Of a stretch of 64,000 nt of DNA, positions 36,228-45,110 are shown one piece after another. This DNA comes from Streptomyces novaecaesareae (GTDB taxonomy: Bacteria; Actinomycetota; Actinomycetes; Streptomycetales; Streptomycetaceae), in contig NZ_JNWQ01000018.1 in assembly GCF_000716875.1 (NCBI RefSeq), positions 24,305-88,304 on the forward strand. Reading direction: 5' to 3'. The translations under genes and the position numbers were made by a program. A model generated the notes under the pieces. That model saw only the letters and a list, made by a program, of their open reading frames with translations. It ran no database searches and was not told where the DNA came from. Position 1 is the first letter of the stretch, and each line of letters begins with the position of its first letter.

Positions 36228-36877
36228 TCACTCGTTCGGGGCGAACCGGGCCGTCAACTCCCCCGCGGTGATCCGCTCCAGGGCGTCCGGGGCGGCGTCC
36301 GTCGGGCCCGGGTAGAGCCGGCAGAACGTGCCGTGCGCGCCGGCCGGGGCGGGCACGTCGGCGTGCACCAGCGCCGCGAACGCCTTGGCGCCGGTGAGGC
36401 GTTCGGCGATCAGCCGGGCGGTGTCGTCCGGCCGCTGCTCGGTGCGCCGGTCGCTCACGTGGCGCCCGCGCAGCCGCTCGGTGTGGGTGCGGGCCTGGAG
36501 GTCGACGATCATCGGCACACAGATCCTGGCGTCCCCGGCGAGGTCCAGCCGCTGGCGGAGGGGACGCCCTCGGGGAAGCTGCGGAACAGCGGCTGGTGGC
36601 TGCGGTTGGCGCCGAGCAGCGCGTCGATCCGCCACAGCAGTCGGGTGCCGGCCGCGGACAGGTCCAGCGGGCGCAGCCGGCCGAGGGCGGCGCGCAGGTC
36701 GCGGGTCAGTACGTAGCCGCGCTGCGCCAGGTCGGCTTCCAGTGCCCCGAGCTCCTGGGCCGACCACGGCAGCGGTTCCTCGGGTGCGGCGCCGGGTGCG
36801 ACCCGAACCATCCCGTGACGGCGCAGCAGGTAGGCGTCCAGCCCGGTCTCGGGCTCCACGGCGCTCGGCTTCTTCAC
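36228..36877 (-). pseudogene. Frameshifted or remnant SCO0854-like gene
   Basis: From GTG at 36877 (GGGGGAAG just upstream) one frame reads VKKPSAVEPETGLDAYLLRRHGM-type sequence and LLWRIDALLGANRSHQPLFRSFPEGVP, similar from memory to the N-terminal part of MXAN_6230/SCO0854-family RING proteins. It then derails near 36568 and stops at 36509. One base into another frame, coding-like sequence continues (LRQRLDLAGDARICVPMIVDLQ) to a stop at 36228. A one-base loss in the CCCC run near 36565 would join them. Alternatively the second part is a separate 94-residue ORF from ATG 36512, overlapping by ATGA. The whole is far shorter than full-length relatives, so a decayed remnant is likely. Confidence 0.5.
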
Positions 36878-37420
36878 AGCTCTTCCCCCGGCAGGTACGA
36901 CGAAGCGGGGGCGGAGAGTGGGCGCACTCGGGTTCATTGCGGAGATGAGTGAGAAGGAAGCACGCCACGGAGCCGCCCCCGCGCCGATCACCCCAGCGAA
37001 CGCCCGCCCCGCCCCCCCGAACGGTTTTCCGCCCGCAGCCCCCTTCCTACCGGCGAGTAGCTTCGCTACAGTGGCCGCACGCACCACCGTCGGGCTTCGG
37101 GAGCCGCACCGACGGGGCTCGCGGTCGCCGTGTCTGCGGCGCTCGCGCGGTGCGTCTTCACCGGCCGGTGCCGCGAACCGCGGCGGGCCGGGTTCTCTTC
37201 CTCGTATCAGAGCCGCTTCCTTCACCTTCGAGCGCCTGAGTACCACGGCACACCCGCAGTTCGGCCGGAGCGGACCGGCCGCTGCCCGGTGCGCCGGAAC
37301 CCGTCATCTCCCCAGCCCCCGCGCGTGGACCCTCCTCCGGCGGCGGCCGCCCCCGTCGTACGGGCGCGGCGGCCTGCCCGCCGGAGCACGCGCGGGCTCT
37401 CATGACTAGGAGTCAGGACC
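36878..37420. promoter_or_regulatory. Gene-free divergent region upstream of the 3-hydroxyacyl-CoA dehydrogenase
   Basis: These 543 bases hold no supported gene. The small inverted repeat GTAGC-TTC-GCTAC (37057-37069) runs into TACAGT (37067-37072), a possible -10, but the -35 position is poor. Long C-runs occur near 37010. An AGGAG eight bases before the ATG at 37421 serves the next gene. Confidence 0.3.
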
Positions 37421-39196
37421 ATGGAGCGTCCCTTCCCCACGGTGGCCGTGGTCGGCCTCGGCACGATGGGTGCCGGTGTCGCGGTGGCGGTCGCCAAGAG
37501 CGGCCGCCGGGTGATCGGCATCGAGGCCACCGAGGACTCGGCCGCCCGGGCGCTGGCCCGGATCGAGGAGGCCACCGCGCACGCGGTCGACCGGGAGCGG
37601 ATCACCGCCGAGGAGCGCACCGCGCTGCTCGCGCTGATCTCGGTCGGCCACGAGCTGACGGCCGCCGCCGCGGCGGACCTGGTGATCGAGGAGGTGCCCG
37701 AGCAACTGGAGCTGAAGCGGGAGGTCTTCGCCGAGCTGGACCGGATCTGCCCGGAGAGCACCGTGCTGGCCACCGGCACCACCGCGCTCTCGGTGACCCG
37801 GATCGCCGCCGCGACCGCCCGTCCGGAGCGCGTGCTGGGCCTGCACTTCTTCAACCCGGTGCACACCATGAAGCTGGTCGAGGTGGTCCGCACCGTGCTG
37901 ACCTCCGCGCAGACCGCCGAGGACGCCGCGGCCTTCGCCCGGGACCTCGGCAAGGAGCCGGTGGCAGCCGGCGACCGGGCCGGCTTCGTGGTGAACGGCC
38001 TGCTGTTCGCCTACCTGAACCAGGCCGCGGCGATGTACGAGTCCAAGTACGCCTCGCGGGAGGACATCGACGCGGCGATGCGGCTCGGCTGCGGCCTGCC
38101 GATGGGCCCGCTGGCGCTGCTCGACCTGATCGGCATCGACACCGCCCGCACCGTCCTGGAGGCGATGTACGAGCAGTCCCGGGACCGCCTGCACGCCCCC
38201 GCCCCGATCCTCGGCCAGCTGGTCGCGGCCGGGCTGCTGGGCCGCAAGACCGGCCGCGGCTTCTACGCCTACGAGGCGCCGGGCTCCTCCAGGGCCGTGG
38301 ACGCGGCCACCGGGCCGGCCCTGCCGAAGGTGCCGGGCCGCGAGGTCCGCACCGTCGGTGTCTGCGGCTCGGGCACCATGGCCACCGGCATCGCCGAGGT
38401 GTTCGCCAAGGCCGGGCACCCGGTGCTGCTGGCCGCCCGCAGCCAGGAGAAGGCCGACCGGGCCAAGGCGCAGCTGGCCAAGTCCCTGGAGCGTTCGGTC
38501 TCCAGGGGCCGGATGGCAGCCGAGCAGCGGGACGCCGCGCTGGCGCTGGTGACCCCGGTCGGCCAGTACGCCGAGCTGGCCGGGGTCGACCTGGTGGTCG
38601 AGGCGGTCGCCGAGGACCTGGCGGTCAAGCGGGAGCTGTTCGCCACCCTGGACAAGATCGTCAAGCCGGGCGCAGTGCTCGCCACCACCACCTCCTCGCT
38701 GCCGGTGATCAGCTGCGCGACCGCCACCTCGCGGCCGCAGGACGTGATCGGCATGCACTTCTTCAACCCGGCGCCGGCCATGAAGCTGGTCGAGGTGGTC
38801 TCCACCGTGCTGACCGCGCCGGACGTCACCGCGACGGTGCTGGAGCTGACCGCCAAGGTCCGCAAGCACCCGGTGGAGTGCGGCGACCGGGCCGGCTTCA
38901 TCGTCAACGCACTGCTCTTCCCCTACCTGAACGACGCGGTGCGGATGCTGCAGGAGCACTACGCGACGGTCGACGACATCGACACCGCGATGAAGCTCGG
39001 CTGCGGCTACCCGATGGGCCCCTTCGAGCTGCTGGACGTGGTCGGCCTGGACGTCTCGCTGACCATCGAGCAGGTGCTGCACCAGGAGTTCCGCGAGCCC
39101 GGCCTGGCCGCCGCGCCGCTGCTGGAGCACCTGGTCGCGGCGGGCTGCCTGGGCCGCAAGACCGGCCGCGGCTTCCGCGACCACGCGCGCCGGTGA
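37421..39196 (+). CDS. Duplicated 3-hydroxyacyl-CoA dehydrogenase family protein
   Basis: A 591-residue protein that is an internal tandem duplication of a 3-hydroxybutyryl-CoA dehydrogenase unit. Each half has a Rossmann motif (VAVVGLGTMGAGVAVAVA at residue 8, VGVCGSGTMATGIAEVFA at about 310), the signature LHFFNPVHTMKLVEVV or MHFFNPAPAMKLVEVV with the catalytic His, and a C-terminal DRAGF(V/I)VN...YLN region. It converts acetoacetyl-CoA to 3-hydroxybutyryl-CoA or the reverse, the step feeding crotonyl-CoA to the carboxylase/reductase encoded 1.5 kb downstream. AGGAG precedes the ATG. The TetR gene follows after 176 bases. Confidence 0.9.
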   Translation: MERPFPTVAVVGLGTMGAGVAVAVAKSGRRVIGIEATEDSAARALARIEEATAHAVDRERITAEERTALLALISVGHELTAAAAADLVIEEVPEQLELKREVFAELDRICPESTVLATGTTALSVTRIAAATARPERVLGLHFFNPVHTMKLVEVVRTVLTSAQTAEDAAAFARDLGKEPVAAGDRAGFVVNGLLFAYLNQAAAMYESKYASREDIDAAMRLGCGLPMGPLALLDLIGIDTARTVLEAMYEQSRDRLHAPAPILGQLVAAGLLGRKTGRGFYAYEAPGSSRAVDAATGPALPKVPGREVRTVGVCGSGTMATGIAEVFAKAGHPVLLAARSQEKADRAKAQLAKSLERSVSRGRMAAEQRDAALALVTPVGQYAELAGVDLVVEAVAEDLAVKRELFATLDKIVKPGAVLATTTSSLPVISCATATSRPQDVIGMHFFNPAPAMKLVEVVSTVLTAPDVTATVLELTAKVRKHPVECGDRAGFIVNALLFPYLNDAVRMLQEHYATVDDIDTAMKLGCGYPMGPFELLDVVGLDVSLTIEQVLHQEFREPGLAAAPLLEHLVAAGCLGRKTGRGFRDHARR

Positions 39197-39372
39197 CCAC
39201 GCCCCAGCCCGGGGGCGACGCGGCGCACGGGGGTGCACCCTCCGCACGCCCCGGCTGGAGCCCCGGGACGGTGTCCTCCCGCTGGCCGCGGCCGGCGGTG
39301 ACCGGCCCGGTCGCGTCGGTGCGCCGGGGAAGGGCCGTGGCCGTGCCCCCGGGGCCGTGTAGCGTTCCGGAC

Positions 39373-40290
39373 ATGGATCGGGTTCAGTCAGCCTCCCCGC
39401 AGCACCCCGCCGGTTCGCACGGCGCCGACCGGACGGCCCCCTCGACCGGGGGCACCGGACCGGAGGGCGGGCCGGGCAGCCGCCGGGCGGCGGCGCAGCG
39501 CCAGCAGATGCGCCAGGACCTGGCCACGGCCGCGATGGAGCTGTTCGCCTCGCAGGGCTACGAGGAGACCACGGTCGACCAGATCGCGGCCGCCGCCGGG
39601 GTGGCCCGGCGCACCTTCTTCCGGTACTTCCGGTCGAAGGAGGAGGCGATCTTCCCGGACCACGACGACACCCTCGTCCGGGTGGCGGACCTGCTGGCCA
39701 GCGCCGAGCCGGAGGAGCACCCGCTGGACGTGGTCTGCCGCGGCATCAAGGAGGTGCTGCGGATGTACGCCTCCACGCCGGGGGTGTCGGTCGCGCGGTA
39801 CCAGCTGATCCGTCAGGTCCCGGCGCTGCGCGAGCGGGAGATCGCCGTGGTGGCCCGCTACGAGCGGCTGTTCACCCGCTACCTGCTGGGCCGCTTCGAC
39901 ACCGGGGAGTCCATCCCGTCCGGCTGGCAGCGCGGCGGCGAGGACGACTCGATGCTGGCCGAGGTCTCGGCGGCGGCGGTCGTCGCGGCGCACAACCACG
40001 TGCTGCGGCGCTGGCTGCGAGCCGGCGGCCGCGGGGACGTGGAGGCGCAGCTGGACCACTCGTTCGAGGTGATCCGGCGGACCTTCTGGGCCTCCAGCGC
40101 GCCCGGTGCCAGACGCCGGGGATCTCTGGTGGCACCCGGTGCCAGTGGGACACCAGGGGACGTCCTGGCCGAGAGCGCACTGAGTGCCAGCCCCGGAGGT
40201 GAGGTGCTCATCACAGTCGCCCGGACGGACGCCCCGCTGGAGGTCGTGGTGGACAGCATCCGGGCCGCACTGAGCAGCGCCAGGGGGTAA
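39373..40290 (+). CDS. TetR family regulator, candidate controller of the ethylmalonyl-CoA genes
   Basis: A 305-residue protein, long for the family. After a disordered N-terminus of about 45 residues, the HTH is at about 50-100: LATAAMELFASQGYEETTVDQIAAAAGVARRTFFRYFRSKEE. The ligand domain follows to about residue 240, with FARYQLIRQVP-type helices. The last 65 residues are extra: a Gly/Ser/Pro-rich link and a small folded-looking end (GGEVLITVARTDAPLEVVVDSI). It lies between the hydroxyacyl-CoA dehydrogenase and crotonyl-CoA carboxylase/reductase genes, and palindromes at the ccr promoter suggest it represses there. The ATG at 39373 is the first supported start. The inducer is unknown; an acyl-CoA is plausible. 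Confidence 0.88.
   Translation: MDRVQSASPQHPAGSHGADRTAPSTGGTGPEGGPGSRRAAAQRQQMRQDLATAAMELFASQGYEETTVDQIAAAAGVARRTFFRYFRSKEEAIFPDHDDTLVRVADLLASAEPEEHPLDVVCRGIKEVLRMYASTPGVSVARYQLIRQVPALREREIAVVARYERLFTRYLLGRFDTGESIPSGWQRGGEDDSMLAEVSAAAVVAAHNHVLRRWLRAGGRGDVEAQLDHSFEVIRRTFWASSAPGARRRGSLVAPGASGTPGDVLAESALSASPGGEVLITVARTDAPLEVVVDSIRAALSSARG
40130..40144. promoter_or_regulatory. TGGCAC-CCG-GTGCCA palindrome inside the tetR 3' end
   Basis: A perfect 6-3-6 inverted repeat in coding sequence near the end of tetR. It shares its half-sites with the palindromes in the ccr leader at 40420-40434 and 40440-40458. Its location in the gene could be chance or a secondary binding site. Confidence 0.4.
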
Positions 40291-40324
40291 CAGGCTCAGC
40301 ATTTACGCAGGTCAGAGCAGCATC

Positions 40325-40358
40325 AAAGGCCCGCGCCGATTCTTCGGCGCGGGCCTTT
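40325..40358 (+). terminator. Perfect 15-bp hairpin after tetR
   Basis: AAAGGCCCGCGCCGA (40325-40339) pairs exactly with 40344-40358 around TTCT; it begins 34 bases after the tetR stop and ends with a T3, a textbook terminator insulating tetR from ccr. Confidence 0.85.
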
Positions 40359-40419
40359 CGCATGCTCGCGCAACGCGCGTCGAGCGCCGTTTCGGCCCGT
40401 TTCGGACCGCCGGAATTCC

Positions 40420-40463
40420 TGGCACCCGGTGTCTTTACGAGTGGCACAGGGTGCCACTACCTT
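40420..40463 (+). promoter_or_regulatory. Candidate ccr promoter with operator in the spacer
   Basis: A -35 like TTTACG (40434-40439) and -10 like TACCTT (40458-40463) are separated by 18 bases, and almost exactly that spacer is the inverted repeat AGTGGCAC-AGG-GTGCCACT (40440-40458). An imperfect second copy, TGGCAC-CCG-GTGTCT, lies directly upstream (40420-40434), 22 bases centre to centre. A repressor bound here would block RNA polymerase. The following leader of about 245 bases includes a 15-bp direct repeat (40554-40568 and 40570-40584). Confidence 0.55.
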
Positions 40464-40715
40464 GTTACTCACCAGTCGCGGCGCCGCGGCTCCCCACCTC
40501 GGCGCGCCGTCGTCCGGCGTTCCCACACCCCGGGAACAGAGCCAGCGGGCAGCGCCCGTCACGAGCAGAGCCCGTCACGAGCAGCCAGCACGGCCCGGTC
40601 CACGCCGGGCACCCGACCTGACCCGCCCACCACCCACCTCAGCGAAGCCGGTGTCCGCTCCCGGCTCCCCCAGACGCCCTGTGACCCTCGCACAGGTACG
40701 CCTTCGGAGGCAGCC

Positions 40716-42053
40716 ATGCAGGAAATCCTCGACGCGATCCTCAGCACCGACAGCACGTCGGCCGACTTCGCAGCGATCAAGCTCCCCGAGTCCTACCGGG
40801 CGGTCACGCTCCACAAGGACGAGGAGCAGATGTTCGCGGGCCTCGACAGCCGCGACAAGGACCCCCGCAAGTCCCTTCACCTCGACGAGGTCGCCCTGCC
40901 CGAGCTGGGCCCCGGCGAGGCCCTGGTCGCCGTCATGGCCAGTGCGGTGAACTACAACACCGTCTGGAGCTCGATCTTCGAGCCGGTCTCCACCTTCGGC
41001 TTCCTGGAGCGCTACGGCCGGCTGTCGCCGCTCACCAAGCGCCACGACCTGCCGTACCACGTGGTCGGCTCCGACCTGGCGGGCGTGGTGCTGCGCACCG
41101 GCGCCGGCGTCAACGCCTGGAAGCCGGGCGACGAGGTCGTCGCGCACTGCCTCTCGGTCGAGCTGGAGTCCGCGGACGGACACAACGACACGATGATGGA
41201 CCCGGAGCAGCGCATCTGGGGCTTCGAGACCAACTTCGGCGGCCTGGCCCAGATCGCCCTGGTGAAGACCAACCAGCTGCTGCCCAAGCCGAAGCACCTC
41301 ACCTGGGAGGAGGCCGCCTCCCCCGGCCTGGTCAACTCCACCGCGTACCGCCAGCTGGTCTCGCGCAACGGCGCCGGCATGAAGCAAGGCGACAACGTGC
41401 TGATCTGGGGCGCCAGCGGCGGCCTCGGCTCGTACGCCACCCAGTACGCGCTGGCCGGCGGCGCCACCCCGATCTGCGTGGTCTCCAACGACCAGAAGGC
41501 CGAGATCTGCCGCGCCATGGGCGCCGAGGCGATCATCGACCGCTCCGCCGAGGGCTACAGGTTCTGGAAGGACGAGCACAACCAGGACCCGCGCGAGTGG
41601 AAGCGCCTCGGCTCGAAGATCCGCGAGTTCACCGGCGGCGAGGACGTGGACATCGTCTTCGAGCACCCGGGCCGCGAGACCTTCGGCGCCTCGGTGTACG
41701 TCACCCGCAAGGGCGGCACCATCGTCACCTGCGCCTCCACCTCCGGCTACATGCACCAGTACGACAACCGGTACCTGTGGATGTCGCTCAAGCGGATCGT
41801 CGGCTCGCACTTCGCCAACTACCGCGAGGCGTTCGAGGCCAACCGCCTGATCGCCAAGGGCAAGATCCACCCGACCCTGTCCAAGGTCTACTCCCTGGAG
41901 GAGACCGGCCAGGCCGCCCTCGACGTGCACCACAACAAGCACCAGGGCAAGGTCGGCGTGCTCTGCCTGGCCCCCGAGGAGGGCCTGGGCGTGCGCGACG
42001 CCGAGTTCCGCGCCCAGCACATCGACGCCATCAACCGCTTCCGGAACGTGTGA
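40716..42053 (+). CDS. ccr: Crotonyl-CoA carboxylase/reductase
   Basis: A 445-residue MDR-type enzyme catalysing NADPH-dependent reductive carboxylation of crotonyl-CoA to ethylmalonyl-CoA, the key step of the ethylmalonyl-CoA pathway and the source of ethylmalonyl extender units. Family features: NYNTVWSSIFEPVSTF, HVVGSDLAGVVLRTGAGV, the nucleotide motif VLIWGASGGLGSYATQYAL, CVVSNDQKAEICRAMGAEAIID, FEHPGRETFGASVYV and the CO2-binding context NYREAFEANRL. Normal length. GGAGG five bases before the ATG fixes the start. The stop shares a base with the mutase start (TGATG). Confidence 0.96.
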   Translation: MQEILDAILSTDSTSADFAAIKLPESYRAVTLHKDEEQMFAGLDSRDKDPRKSLHLDEVALPELGPGEALVAVMASAVNYNTVWSSIFEPVSTFGFLERYGRLSPLTKRHDLPYHVVGSDLAGVVLRTGAGVNAWKPGDEVVAHCLSVELESADGHNDTMMDPEQRIWGFETNFGGLAQIALVKTNQLLPKPKHLTWEEAASPGLVNSTAYRQLVSRNGAGMKQGDNVLIWGASGGLGSYATQYALAGGATPICVVSNDQKAEICRAMGAEAIIDRSAEGYRFWKDEHNQDPREWKRLGSKIREFTGGEDVDIVFEHPGRETFGASVYVTRKGGTIVTCASTSGYMHQYDNRYLWMSLKRIVGSHFANYREAFEANRLIAKGKIHPTLSKVYSLEETGQAALDVHHNKHQGKVGVLCLAPEEGLGVRDAEFRAQHIDAINRFRNV

Positions 42054-44101
42054 TGACCGACCCTCAGAAGCGCGACCGCCCCTGGCTGATGCGCACCTAC
42101 GCCGGCCACTCCACCGCGAGCGACTCCAACGCGCTCTACCGGCGGAACCTGGCGAAGGGCCAGACCGGCCTGTCCGTCGCCTTCGACCTGCCGACCCAGA
42201 CCGGTTACGACTCCGACCACATCCTCGCCCGCGGCGAGGTGGGCCGGGTCGGCGTCCCGGTCGGCCACGTCGGCGACATGCGCGCCCTGTTCGACGGCAT
42301 CCCGCTCGAACAGACCAACACCTCCATGACGATCAACGCCACCGCGATGTGGCTGCTGGCGCTCTACCAGGTGGTCGCCGAGGAGCAGGGCGCCGACATC
42401 GCCAAGCTCACCGGCACCACCCAGAACGACATCGTCAAGGAGTACCTGTCGCGCGGGACGCACGTCTTCCCGCCCGGCCCGTCGGTGCGGCTGATCACCG
42501 ACATGATCGCCTACACGGTCGGCAACATCCCCAAGTGGAACCCAATCAACATCTGCAGCTACCACCTGCAGGAGGCCGGGGCCACGCCCGTCCAGGAGAT
42601 CGCGTACGCGATGTGCACCGCCATCTCGGTGCTCGACGCCGTCCGCGACTCCGGGCAGGTGCCGGCCGAGCGGATGGGTGACGTCGTCGCCCGGATCTCC
42701 TTCTTCGTGAACGCCGGCGTGCGCTTCGTCGAGGAGATGTGCAAGATGCGCGCCTTCGCCCGGCTGTGGGAGAAGGTCACCCTGGAGCGCTACGGCGTCA
42801 CCGACCCGAAGCAGCGCCGCTTCCGCTACGGCGTCCAGGTCAACTCCCTCGGCCTGACCGAGGCCCAGCCGGAGAACAACGTCCAGCGGATCGTCCTGGA
42901 GATGCTGGCCGTCACCCTCTCCAAGGACGCCCGCGCCCGGGCCGTCCAGCTGCCCGCCTGGAACGAGGCGCTCGGCCTGCCGCGGCCGTGGGACCAGCAG
43001 TGGTCGCTGCGGATCCAGCAGGTGCTGGCGTACGAGTCGGACCTGCTGGAGTACGGCGACATCTTCAACGGCTCCGAGGTGATCGAGGCCAAGACCGCCG
43101 CGCTGCTGGCCGGCGCGGAGGCGGAGATCGCCAAGGTGCTGGAGATGGGCGCCAACGCTGGCAATCGTGGCATCATTCCGGCCGTCGAGTCCGGCTACCT
43201 GAAGTCCAACCTGGTCTCCTCGCACGCCGCCCGCCGGGCCCGGATCGAGTCCGGCGAGGACAAGATCGTCGGGGTCAACTGCTTCGACACCACCGAGCCG
43301 AGCCCGCTCACCGCCGACCTCGACACCGCGATCATGGTGGTCGACCCGGCCTCCGAGCAGTCCGTGCTCGCCGCCCTGGAGGCCTGGCGCGGACAGCGCG
43401 ACGAGGCCGCCGCCCAGGAGGCGCTGGCCGAGCTCAAGGCCGTCGCCGCCACCGAGGCCAACCTGATGCCGGCCACGCTCGCCTGCGCCCGCGCCGGCGT
43501 CACCACCGGCGAGTGGTCCTTCGCCCTGCGCGAGGTCTTCGGCGAGTACCGCGCCCCCACCGGCGTCGGCGGCGCGCCCGTCGCCGTGGCCGCCGAGCCG
43601 GGCGGCGAGCTGGAGCAGGTCCGCGCCGCGGTCGCCGCGACCGCCGAGGAGCTGGGCGCCGGCAAGCTGCGCCTGCTGGTCGGCAAGCCCGGCCTGGACG
43701 GGCACTCCAACGGCGCCGAGCAGATCGCCGTCCGTGCCCGGGACGCCGGGTTCGAGGTGGTCTACCAGGGCATCCGGCTGACCCCGGAGCAGATCGTCTC
43801 CGCCGCCGTCGCGGAGGACGTGCACTGCGTGGGCCTGTCCATCCTCTCCGGCGCGCACTGCGAGCTGGTGCCCGACGTCCTCAAGCGCCTGGACCGCGCC
43901 GGGGTGCAGGATGTCCCGGTGATCGTGGGTGGCATCATCCCGGCAGCGGACGGCGAGGCCCTCAAGGCCGCCGGCGTCGCCGCCGTGTTCACCCCGAAGG
44001 ACTTCGGCATCACCACCATCATCGGCCGGATCGTGGACGAGATCCGGCTGGCCAACAAGCTCCAGCCGTGGACGCCCGCACCGACCGCGGCCACGAACTG
44101 A
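42053..44101 (+). CDS. meaA: B12-dependent ethylmalonyl-CoA mutase (MeaA/Ecm)
   Basis: A 682-residue single-chain mutase with both the acyl-CoA barrel and the cobalamin domain. It begins KRDRPWLMRTYAGHSTA, with FDLPTQTGYDSDH typical of MeaA-type mutases. The barrel has TQNDIVKEYLSRGTHVFPP and NNVQRIVLEMLAVTLSKDARARAVQLPAW. The C-terminal B12 domain has PGLDGHSNGAEQIAVRARDAGF, containing the D-G-H-S-N-G cobalt-ligand motif, then GLSILSGAH and VGGIIP. Function: 2R-ethylmalonyl-CoA to methylsuccinyl-CoA, by context directly after ccr; methylmalonyl-CoA mutase activity is the alternative. The ATG overlaps the ccr stop, so the two are translationally coupled. Confidence 0.93.
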   Translation: MTDPQKRDRPWLMRTYAGHSTASDSNALYRRNLAKGQTGLSVAFDLPTQTGYDSDHILARGEVGRVGVPVGHVGDMRALFDGIPLEQTNTSMTINATAMWLLALYQVVAEEQGADIAKLTGTTQNDIVKEYLSRGTHVFPPGPSVRLITDMIAYTVGNIPKWNPINICSYHLQEAGATPVQEIAYAMCTAISVLDAVRDSGQVPAERMGDVVARISFFVNAGVRFVEEMCKMRAFARLWEKVTLERYGVTDPKQRRFRYGVQVNSLGLTEAQPENNVQRIVLEMLAVTLSKDARARAVQLPAWNEALGLPRPWDQQWSLRIQQVLAYESDLLEYGDIFNGSEVIEAKTAALLAGAEAEIAKVLEMGANAGNRGIIPAVESGYLKSNLVSSHAARRARIESGEDKIVGVNCFDTTEPSPLTADLDTAIMVVDPASEQSVLAALEAWRGQRDEAAAQEALAELKAVAATEANLMPATLACARAGVTTGEWSFALREVFGEYRAPTGVGGAPVAVAAEPGGELEQVRAAVAATAEELGAGKLRLLVGKPGLDGHSNGAEQIAVRARDAGFEVVYQGIRLTPEQIVSAAVAEDVHCVGLSILSGAHCELVPDVLKRLDRAGVQDVPVIVGGIIPAADGEALKAAGVAAVFTPKDFGITTIIGRIVDEIRLANKLQPWTPAPTAATN

Positions 44102-44144
44102 CCAGCTGACCAGCTGACCACTGGGAAGGAACCGAACCACCCTC

Positions 44145-45107
44145 ATGAGCAATGTGAACCGTCTGCGCCCGCGCCGCTCCTGCCTCGCCGTACCGGGCAG
44201 CAACCCGCGCTTCCTGGAGAAGGCCCAGGGCCTCCCGGCCGACCAGGTCTTCCTCGACCTGGAGGACGCCTGCGCCCCCCTCGTCAAGGAGAGCGCCCGC
44301 CACAACATCGTCGACGCGCTGAACAACGGCGACTGGGGCAGCAAGACCAAGGTCGTCCGGGTCAACGACTGGACCACCCACTGGACCTACCGCGACGTGA
44401 TCACCGTGGTCGAGGGCGCCGGCCCCAACCTCGACTGCATCATGCTGCCCAAGGTCCAGGACGCCGAGCAGGTCAAGGCGCTCGACCTCCTGCTCACCCA
44501 GATCGAGAAGACCATGGGCTTCGAGGTCGGGAAGATCGGCATCGAGGCGCAGATCGAGAACGCCAAGGGCCTGATCAACGTCGACGCCATCGCCGAGGCC
44601 TCGCCCCGGCTGGAGACCATCATCTTCGGCCCCGCCGACTTCATGGCCTCCATCAACATGAAGTCCCTGGTCGTCGGCGAGCAGCCGCCCGGCTACGGCG
44701 CCGACGCCTACCACTACATCCTGATGCGCATCCTGATGGCCGCCCGCGCCAACGACCTGCAGGCGATCGACGGCCCCTACCTGCAGATCCGCAACGCCGA
44801 GGGCTACCGCGAGGTGGCCGGCCGCTCCGCCGCCCTCGGCTTCGACGGCAAGTGGGTGCTGCACCCGGACCAGGTCGCCGCCGCGAACGAGATCTTCTCG
44901 CCCTCGCAGGAGGACTACGACCACGCCGAGCTGATCCTCGACGCCTACGACTACTGCACCTCCGAGGCGGGCGGCGCCAAGGGCTCCGCGATGCTCGGCG
45001 ACGAGATGATCGACGAGGCCAGCCGCAAGATGGCCCTGGTCATCGCCGGCAAGGGCCGGGCCGCCGGCATGGAGCGCACCACCAAGTTCGAGATCCCGGA
45101 GAGCTGA
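44145..45107 (+). CDS. mcl: Malyl-CoA/beta-methylmalyl-CoA lyase-like protein (HpcH/HpaI/CitE family)
   Basis: A 320-residue CitE-like aldolase. RLRPRRSCLAVPGSNPRFLEKAQGLPADQVFLDLEDACAP is the usual N-terminus with the metal-binding LDLEDA; KIGIEAQIENAKGLINVDAIAEASPRLETIIFGPADFMAS carries the second acidic ligand region, and FDGKWVLHPDQVAAANEIFSP the CoA-contact. In the ethylmalonyl-CoA pathway this enzyme splits beta-methylmalyl-CoA into glyoxylate and propionyl-CoA. GGAAGGAACC lies upstream. It is followed three bases later by the MaoC gene. Confidence 0.9.
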   Translation: MSNVNRLRPRRSCLAVPGSNPRFLEKAQGLPADQVFLDLEDACAPLVKESARHNIVDALNNGDWGSKTKVVRVNDWTTHWTYRDVITVVEGAGPNLDCIMLPKVQDAEQVKALDLLLTQIEKTMGFEVGKIGIEAQIENAKGLINVDAIAEASPRLETIIFGPADFMASINMKSLVVGEQPPGYGADAYHYILMRILMAARANDLQAIDGPYLQIRNAEGYREVAGRSAALGFDGKWVLHPDQVAAANEIFSPSQEDYDHAELILDAYDYCTSEAGGAKGSAMLGDEMIDEASRKMALVIAGKGRAAGMERTTKFEIPES

Positions 45108-45110
45108 GCC

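Noticed and set aside
41888..44377. Long antisense frame opposite the mutase
   Set aside because: High-GC shadow of the mutase codons; composed of Val/Gly/Asp/His-rich sequence with no motif.
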